Below, in pieces: positions 43,834 through 51,100 of a stretch of DNA of 64,000 bases; position 1 is the first letter of the stretch; each line of letters opens with the position of its first letter. A program made the translations under genes and the position numbers. The DNA lies in the NCBI RefSeq assembly GCF_025149915.1, contig NZ_CP102278.1, positions 852,001-916,000 on the forward strand. Direction: 5' to 3'. Source of the DNA: Coprococcus eutactus (GTDB lineage Bacteria; Bacillota; Clostridia; Lachnospirales; Lachnospiraceae). A model generated the notes under the pieces. The model was not told the origin of the DNA and did no database searches. It saw only the letters and a program-made list of their open reading frames with translations.

Positions 43834-44562
43834 ATGCTTGATGAGTACAAAGAGGAGGCAGACGATATAGACTGCAAGTGCGATTTATTTACCGCACTTG
43901 CAGGGATTATGTGGGATAAGGGCAGACTTACGGAGGAGATAAAACAAAGAACTCTTGCGGAGATTGAAGAAGATAAGTCCGCAGAACGCTGGGAAGGCGA
44001 GAAGATTAGACAGAAAAGATGCATAGAACTTGAAAAGTTCAAGAAGAAGCTTGAGAGTGAGATGCCGCCCAGAAAAAAAGTGCCTGTGCACAGACCGTAT
44101 AAAGCAGGGTGGATAGAAGGCGGTGTATATTGCTTTCAGATAACGGAGACGATAGATGGCTATGAAGAATATACTGGTTGGTATGCAACGTTTTATGTGG
44201 ATAAGGTGTATAAGGAGGATTGGATAGTCAGAGGCGTATGGGACGAGGTGGCTGATGCTTATTTCTTTCTTTCAAAGGACAAGCCACAGTCTGCGGATGA
44301 TATAAAACGTATGAAAAATATACTGTTCAGCTGGCCTCCAATTCAGATTAACTATGAAGCAGAAATACTGGAAAGCTCAAAAAGACAAAGACCAAAGGAT
44401 TTGACATATTTGGGAAAGTGTGGTGATTTCAGATATCCTCACAATGATAAATATTCTAATAAAGATCTTGTGTTTTGGGGATATTGTACTGAAAGAGACT
44501 TAGTCTGGGGATATGTAAAACAGTTGGAATATGAGCGTTCATTGAGTGGCAATGAGAATTAG
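43834..44562 (+). CDS. Probable immunity protein fused to toxin-gene debris
   Basis: The 242-residue protein has an acidic helical N-terminus (MLDEYKEEADDIDCKCDLF, GRLTEEIKQRTLAEIEED), a basic stretch (KFKKKLESEMPPRKK), then a beta-rich C-terminus (GGVYCFQITETIDGYEEY, RPKDLTYLGKCGDF). I think related proteins act as immunity proteins in Clostridia (Imm26-like C-terminus), with low certainty. The frame is open back to GTG 43789, but that stretch is the RTX toxin gene (its codons 80-95) read in a shifted frame. The native start is therefore lost. ATG 43834, with AGAAGG 13 bases upstream, is the first start in the true domain. Confidence 0.55.
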   Translation: MLDEYKEEADDIDCKCDLFTALAGIMWDKGRLTEEIKQRTLAEIEEDKSAERWEGEKIRQKRCIELEKFKKKLESEMPPRKKVPVHRPYKAGWIEGGVYCFQITETIDGYEEYTGWYATFYVDKVYKEDWIVRGVWDEVADAYFFLSKDKPQSADDIKRMKNILFSWPPIQINYEAEILESSKRQRPKDLTYLGKCGDFRYPHNDKYSNKDLVFWGYCTERDLVWGYVKQLEYERSLSGNEN

Positions 44563-44608
44563 TTTGCACGAAGTTCTGTAGTCATAATCTGTGCACTGCG
44601 TGGTAGTC

Positions 44609-45281
44609 GGCTTCATGTGCGACGGCATGTGCAAGACATCACTCAGAATCATCCTAAAACCGATGATGGCAATATTCGGTCTCGGAAACTAGGTCGACCA
44701 GATACAGTAAGCGATAAAGAGCGGCGCCCCCGTGGAGATGGCGGTGCGGTTTGTGCAGCTTACGTGTATGCTGTTCGGCTCACAAGCCAGTGCTTCACAG
44801 GAGATACTCTGGTATTGATGGAATACGGGCTTACACCGATAGCTGACATAGAGGCAGGCGATTATGTCTGGTCTGAGGACACGGAGACGGGAGAATGTGT
44901 TCTCAGGGAAGTGATGGGAGTTTCTCACTGTCGTAGACATCGGTTGCAACGAGTGGACAAGCCTGTCTGCAAAGTGCAAATGCAATTAATGCTACGGTTA
45001 TGCTCAATATCGCAAGGAGCCTTTGGGGAACAAAACTGAGTTCCTATGTAGTATATACACTCATGGTTGCATTCCATACAAGAAATTGGATAGAAGATGA
45101 TGGCGGTATGGTAGGGTACAATATGATAAACGGTATAGGTGCAGGAAATAAAAATAAAACAATATATCATGATAAGTCAAATGAATATTTTAAAGACTAC
45201 CCATCGTTGATTAATAATTATATTAGCGAATAGATAAATGCAATATATGAAGATATTGGTGCATGGTGGAAGGTAAAGTAA
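44609..45281 (+). pseudogene. Polymorphic toxin with Hint domain, decayed
   Basis: Frames switch and stops interrupt. One frame gives GFMCDGMCKTSLRI, stops, then SGAPVEMAVRFVQLTCMLFG. Another (44783-44920) gives CFTGDTLVLMEYGLTPIADI and EAGDYVWSEDTETGECVLRE, the splicing-type Hint domain placed before toxin tips. A third (about 45000-45233) reads SYVVYTLMVAFHTRNWIEDD to SLINNYISE, then TAG, then INAIYEDIGAWWKVK and TAA at 45279. One CAG-to-TAG change would explain the last break. The toxin activity is not identifiable. Confidence 0.65.
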
Positions 45282-45282
45282 T

Positions 45283-46107
45283 ATGGGAACATTGGAAGTG
45301 GACAAGAGTCTTAAAGCGGCGTTTAAGGAAACGCTGGAGCCGCATGGCTTCAAGAAAGTAAAGGGGAGGTATCCGCACTTTGTGAGGATGGCAACGCCCG
45401 AGATTATTCAAGTCATCAACTATCGGCTGGAGCAGGCGCTGTCGCCGCAGTTGGAAGAAAAACGGTTTGAAGTATACTGTGCGGTTGGTAGTATATACCG
45501 CCCGGAGATCAATCTGAACCGGTCTGTGTATGCCAGCATGGACTGGATAAATACTACGCATCTGGATATGTATGTTAAGGCGAAATACAATGGCATACCG
45601 GTGTATGAGAATGAACAGCCGGGAGTTGACTATATCATCAAAAAGGGAGATGAAGAATCTCTCAGAGATCAGATTGCGTTTGCCATGACTGGAATAGAGC
45701 ATTATGTAATTCCGGCATTTGACAAGGTAGTGGATTTAAAGACATGCGTGGATTATTTGGAGTTATATGCTTTTAGTAATTTGTATATCAGCAGAAAAAC
45801 TGAATGTAATGGGGATGTATTTATTTTGCCGGCAAAGTATCCGAATAAAGAATCCTATAGAGTGAAAGTGCAAAGTGATTTTCATGAGGAAAAAAGAATA
45901 GTGATGCAACGTGTTTCAGAAGGGAAAATGACAGAAGAAGAAGGTAAACAGGAACTGCTTTGGTATGAAAGGCGGTTTTGTGACAATATTGAAAGATATG
46001 GGAAATTTTTTGAAGATGAAGCAACCAAAAAAGAAGTTTCACAATTAAAGGCAGAGCGCGCAGAAAAAAATATAAATGCAATACGTGCAATGGGAATCGA
46101 AGTGTAA
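45283..46107 (+). CDS. Immunity-like paralogue 3
   Basis: The 274-residue product has the shared N-terminal block, the variable window INTTHLDMYVKAKYNG, and a type B C-terminal section (NLYISRKTECNGDVFILPAK, VMQRVSEGKMTEEEG) shared with paralogue 5. The common tail is LKAERAEKNINAIRAMG. It begins 1 base after the toxin relic ending at 45281, the same junction as for paralogue 2. Downstream, only 94 bases separate it from paralogue 4. Confidence 0.75.
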   Translation: MGTLEVDKSLKAAFKETLEPHGFKKVKGRYPHFVRMATPEIIQVINYRLEQALSPQLEEKRFEVYCAVGSIYRPEINLNRSVYASMDWINTTHLDMYVKAKYNGIPVYENEQPGVDYIIKKGDEESLRDQIAFAMTGIEHYVIPAFDKVVDLKTCVDYLELYAFSNLYISRKTECNGDVFILPAKYPNKESYRVKVQSDFHEEKRIVMQRVSEGKMTEEEGKQELLWYERRFCDNIERYGKFFEDEATKKEVSQLKAERAEKNINAIRAMGIEV

Positions 46108-46201
46108 AAAACGAAGGTAAAAAGAAGGTTGGCTCTGAACAGTTACATTAAATTCAACGAAAAGGAGGCATCGTACATCTGATATGTGCGAAAAAAGAGA
46201 A

Positions 46202-47017
46202 ATGGGAACATTGGAAGTGGACAAAAGTCTTAAAGCGGCGTTTAAGGAAACGCTGGAACCGCATGGGTTCAAGAAAGTTAAGGGGAGGTATCCGCACTTT
46301 GTGAGGATGGCAACTCCCGAGATTATTCAAGTAATTAACTATCGGCTGGAGCAGGCGCTGTCGCCGCAGTTGGAGGAAAAACGGTTTGAAGTATACTGTG
46401 CGGTCGGCAGTATATACCGCCCGGAGATTAATCTGAACCGGTCTGTGTATGCCAGCATGGACTGGATACATACTACGATGCCTCATATGTACATGAAGGC
46501 AAAACGCAATGAAATAACGGTGTATGAGAATGAACAGCCGGGAGTTGACTATATCATCAAAAAGGGAGATGAAGCATCTCTTAGGGAACAGATTGCGTTT
46601 GCCATGACAGGCATAGAGCATTATATAATTCCGGCATTTAACAAGGTGGTGGATTTAAAGACATGCGTGGATTATTTGGAGTTATATGATAGAGGCGAAC
46701 TATTTGTATGGTTTGAAAATGGAGATAAATTTATTTTACCAGCAAAATATCCGGATAAGGAATCATACAGCAAGAAAATACAAAAAGATTGTGAAACAAT
46801 GAAAAAGAAGGTGGAACAAGACATTTTAGATGGAAGAATTACAGAAGCAAATGGGCGGAAAAAAATAATACAATGCACGAGAAGTTATAATGATGATATT
46901 GAACAATACGAAAAATTTTTTGAAGATGAGGCAACTAAAAATGAGATTGCGCGATTAAAGGCAGAGCGAGCAGAAAAAAATATAAATGCAATACGTGCGA
47001 TGGGAATCAAAGTGTAG
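46202..47017 (+). CDS. Immunity-like paralogue 4 (mosaic)
   Basis: The 271-residue product has the shared N-terminal block. Its middle window is that of paralogue 2 (IHTTMPHMYMKAKRNE) but its C-terminal section is the type A of paralogue 1 (DRGELFVWFENGD, RSYNDDIEQYEKFF) with few changes. This combination is best explained by recombination between paralogues. A leader with AAGGAGG lies about 40 bases upstream. The nearest site before ATG 46202 is AAAAAGAGA, which is weak, and a start at ATG 46184 would add 6 residues. Confidence 0.75.
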   Translation: MGTLEVDKSLKAAFKETLEPHGFKKVKGRYPHFVRMATPEIIQVINYRLEQALSPQLEEKRFEVYCAVGSIYRPEINLNRSVYASMDWIHTTMPHMYMKAKRNEITVYENEQPGVDYIIKKGDEASLREQIAFAMTGIEHYIIPAFNKVVDLKTCVDYLELYDRGELFVWFENGDKFILPAKYPDKESYSKKIQKDCETMKKKVEQDILDGRITEANGRKKIIQCTRSYNDDIEQYEKFFEDEATKNEIARLKAERAEKNINAIRAMGIKV

Positions 47018-47047
47018 AAAATGAGAAAAAAAGAAGGGGAGCAAGAG

Positions 47048-47197
47048 ATGAATTTAAAACAAATGACAAGAAGAATTATTGCTGTAGTGCTGTCAATATC
47101 AATGCTATTGACAGTGTTACCGACGAACTGTAGCGTAGCTTTCGCAAAAACAAATCAAGTAAACACTGAGTGCATCAGTATTTACTCCGTTTTTTAA
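47048..47197 (+). pseudogene. Signal-peptide relic of a second RTX toxin gene
   Basis: A 49-codon frame starts MNLKQMTRRIIAVVLSISML and continues LTVLPTNCSVAFAK. It is nearly identical to the first 33 residues of the intact toxin at 48108, then switches abruptly into the leader sequence shared with 40519. AAGGGGAG precedes the ATG. It is the clearest evidence that each array gene once had its own toxin gene directly downstream. Confidence 0.85.
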
Positions 47198-47250
47198 TTA
47201 AATTTAACGAAAAGGAGGTATCGTACATCTGTTGTGTGCGAGCAAGAGAA

Positions 47251-48075
47251 ATGGGAACATTGGAAGTGGACAAGAGTCTTAAAGCGGCATTTAAGGAAAC
47301 GCTGGAACCGCATGGGTTCAAGAAAGTAAAGGGGAGGTATCCGCACTTTGTGAGGATGGCAACGCCCGAGATTATTCAAGTCATCAACTATCGGCTGGAG
47401 CAGGCTCTGTCGCTGCAGTTGGAGGAAAAACGGTTTGAAGTATACTGTGCGGTCGGCAGTATATACCGCCCGGAGATTAATCTGAACCGTTCTGTGTATG
47501 CCAGCATGGACTGGATAAATACTACGCATCTTGAAATGTATGTTAAGGCAAAGCGAAACGGAATACCGGTTTATGAGAATGAACAGCCGGGAGTTGACTA
47601 TATCATCAAAAAGGGAGATGAAGCATCTCTTAGGGAACAGATTGCGTTTGCCATGACTGGCATAGAGCATTATATAATTCCGGCGTTTGACAAGGTGGTG
47701 GATTTAAAGACTTGTGTGGATTATTTGGAGTTATATGGTTTTGATGAGTTAGAAATTAGTAGAAAAACTGAATGTAATGGGGATGTATTTATTTTGCCGG
47801 CAAAGTATCCAGATGTAGAATCTTACAGCGCAAAAGTACAAAATGATTTACAAGAGGCAAAGAGAAGGGTGATGCAACGTGTTTCAGAAAAAAAGATGAC
47901 AGAAAAGGAAGGAAAGGAGAGATTGCTTAGGTGTGAAGGAAGATACAATGATGATATTAAACAATATGAAAATTTTTTTTCAGATGAAATAACTAAAAAT
48001 GAGATTGAACGATTAAAAGCAGAACGTGCAGAAAAAAATTTAAACGCAATACGTACGATGGGAATTGAAGTGTAA
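47251..48075 (+). CDS. Immunity-like paralogue 5, next to the intact toxin
   Basis: The 274-residue product has the shared N-terminal block, the window INTTHLEMYVKAKRNG and a type B C-terminal section (GFDELEISRKTECNGDVF, VMQRVSEKKMTEKEG, RYNDDIKQYENFF), then LKAERAEKNLNAIRTMG. It ends 32 bases before the start of the 1746-residue secreted protein. If the family is immunity, this is the cognate partner. The long shared upstream sequence with paralogue 1 shows a recent duplication. Confidence 0.8.
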   Translation: MGTLEVDKSLKAAFKETLEPHGFKKVKGRYPHFVRMATPEIIQVINYRLEQALSLQLEEKRFEVYCAVGSIYRPEINLNRSVYASMDWINTTHLEMYVKAKRNGIPVYENEQPGVDYIIKKGDEASLREQIAFAMTGIEHYIIPAFDKVVDLKTCVDYLELYGFDELEISRKTECNGDVFILPAKYPDVESYSAKVQNDLQEAKRRVMQRVSEKKMTEKEGKERLLRCEGRYNDDIKQYENFFSDEITKNEIERLKAERAEKNLNAIRTMGIEV

Positions 48076-48107
48076 AAGACGGGGGGCAAAAAGAAGGGAG
48101 TAAGCAT

Positions 48108-51100
48108 ATGAAATTAAAACAAATGACAAGAAGGATTATTGCTGTAGTGCTGTCAATATCAATGTTATTAACAGTGTTACCGACGAACTGCAGTATAGTT
48201 TTCGCAGAAAGTGGAAAATCAGGAGAGACAATTCTTGCAACTTTGTCAGATGAGGTTTCAAGTATTGGCGAGGCGAAAGCGGAAGCACAATCTGATTCAA
48301 TTGCTGATGTCAAGGTGCGGGCAGGGGATTGGAGAACGGCAATCTATAAAGACCATTTGGTGTGGAATCGATTTCATACAGAAGTACAGAAGGATATATT
48401 TTCAAGGTATATGTCATCAAAAGAAATAAAGCTAGAGTATGGTATCGAATTTGTCAATGCAAGTGGAAAAAAGACGGGGAAAAAGGGAAGGGCGGATATT
48501 GCTATAAAAGAAGATGGGTCTACTTATCTATGGGAAGTAAAGCCTTATTCCTATTCTGTTAACCCGAAGAAACTATTGGGAGAAGAGCAGTTGTCAAAAT
48601 ATATTTTTTCAGGGAATTGCACAAATGAAATGGGTTATGTTAAAGATGGTTCCATTGATTTATCAAAAACAACATATTTTATCGGTGACGCATCCACTAT
48701 TTCGAGTAGCAGCTGTACATTTTCGATAAGTGATACAGTATCTTACGTCGTTACCTATACCGTTCAAAATAATGGTTTGATCTTATATAAATTCAAAAGA
48801 TACGAAAAAAAGAAAGAACCAGAGCCGGAGCCTTCGCCGGTGACAGTTAGTGTGCCGTCAAAGAATAAAACAGAATCATATACTGACACTCAGGACTATG
48901 GAAACAATGATCAGACTGACAAACCAAGTGGTGAAGGTTTGGTTGCAATCGATCCATATGTGTATTTAACGCTCGTAGCAACTGCTACGACGCTTCAGGC
49001 GGCAAATGTGGCAATAAACAGAAATCCGAATACATGGAATTCGGTATCCGAGGCTATTATTGCTGCCTGCGAGTCATTCAAGACAACGGTAGCAGCGAAT
49101 CTGCCAAAAGTATTGAAAACGGCAGGAGCGAGTGCTGCGGGAATTACGGGAGCAGTTATGGTTTCAAAAACGAATGTTTATGCTCAAGAACTACAAAATG
49201 CCCAAGACGATTTTATGACCGCGGTGGAGATATATTGTGGCGAGGATATGGCAGCAGCCGTTAGCGATGCAATTCAAAATGGGGATGAAGACGCATTAAA
49301 CGACATTACAGACAGTCTGCAGGATTTGGCGGATGAATATGACCAGGCTGGAAACGCTCAGCCGCCAAGAGATCCGCTGGTGGTAGATTTGGGAACAGAT
49401 GGCATCGAGCTGTCCACGCTTGCTGACGGCGTGAATTTTGACCTCGACAACAACGGCTTTGCAGAAAAGACGGCATGGATTGGCAACGAGGACGGATTTA
49501 TAGCACTTGACAGAAATAAGAATGGTAAGATTGACAATGGCGGAGAGTTGTTTGGCGATCAGGTAACGCTGTCAAGCGGAGCATTGTCGTCTTCTGGTTT
49601 TGATGCACTTGCAGAATATGATATCAATGGTGATAAGGTAATAGATAAAGAGGATGATGTTTATGGGCAGCTTTTAATCTGGATTGATAAGAATCATAAC
49701 GGTGTTTCAGAAATGACTGAGCTTTTTTCATTGGAAGAAACGGGAATCACATCGATTGGACTGGAACATAAGGAAACAAGCGTGTTGGATGAGACGACCG
49801 GAACATTGATAGCGGAGACGTCGGAGGTCGTGCTGGAAAATGGCAAGACAACGGAAGCAAGTGAATTCTGGTTTCCGGTGAAAACATCAGATACGACACA
49901 TGGAGATATCAAAACGACAGGAAATATTCCGAATATTTATCAGGCGCTGGCGGAGGATGAAACCGGCGAATTGGAAAAATTGGTGTATACATTTGTAGAA
50001 TCCAATGATATAGCAGAAAAAAGGTGCTGCATAAAAGAAATTTTGTATTTCCTTGCAGGTGCTTCCGATATTGAAGCAAACAGCAGAGGCGGTAATATCG
50101 ACGCCAGAGATTTAAAGGTAATTGAAGAATGTATGGGACGAGGATTTGAAGGTGTTGACGGCACTTGTCCAAATGTCAATGCAGCGGCTATTTTAAAAGA
50201 TATTTATGGTACGATAGAGGATGGATACTATAACATGCTCAACCTGAATTCCAGCTTGGGCGGATACTGGTATAGTGTTGTAGAATATCAGGATGAAGAC
50301 GGGAAAGACAATCTTTTGCTGAATCTTCCGGTTGCACTCATTGATGAAAAGATTTCAGATGGCGAGGATGTTGATTCTATTTTGTATGACTTCTGTCTGT
50401 ATCTGGCATGGTATGATGAGATGCATCAATCGGAGATGCTTTCTACATGGAGTGAGCATTTTTCTGCAATATCGACTCATTATGCAGAGGTGATTGAACT
50501 GGCAAAAACCGGATATGTATATATTGGAACGGAGAAAGCGGATCGTTATAGCGGTACAAATCAGAATTCATATATATTTGGAAAAGCAGGGGACGACCAG
50601 TTGAGTGGTGGAAGCGGTTCGGATCGTATATATGGAGAAGATGGTTCAGATAAATTATACGGAAATGCCGGAAATGATATTCTTTCCGGAGGCTCCGGTG
50701 ATGATTGTCTGGATGGAGGATCCGGAAATGATATACTCTATGGTGGAAACATCGGAGATACTTCTGAAGATGGAGACGATGAATATGTATTTTCTACCGG
50801 ATATGGTCAGGATATAATTGTTGACTATGGCGGAAGCAACACGATACGGTTTACGGGTGTATCAAGCAAGGATATACGTGTGAATGGAGTAAATGAATAT
50901 GACGCAGAGATTCGCATTCAGGGAACGAATGATACGTTGACGCTGAAAAATTTCTGTAAAGATGAAGTGTATACAGACTATACATTGATATTCCGTGATA
51001 AAAAAATACACTGTTTGGATGAAGACAGTCCGTTTCATTATATCTATGGAACCGAAACGGAAGATTCATTAAAGGCAGTAGTAGAAGATAGTTATATGTA

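Larger units (their letters stand above)
40519..48075 (+). repeat. Tandem array of five immunity-like gene units
   Basis: The first roughly 490 bases of five genes (starts 40615, 42910, 45283, 46202, 47251) are nearly identical. Copies 1 and 5 also share about 96 bases upstream (40519 and 47155 onward). Copies 2 and 3 share an identical 51-base upstream block (42859-42909 and 45232-45282). Copies 1, 4 and 5 share an AACGAAAAGGAGG-type leader. Relics of other toxin and immunity genes fill the spaces. Confidence 0.9.
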
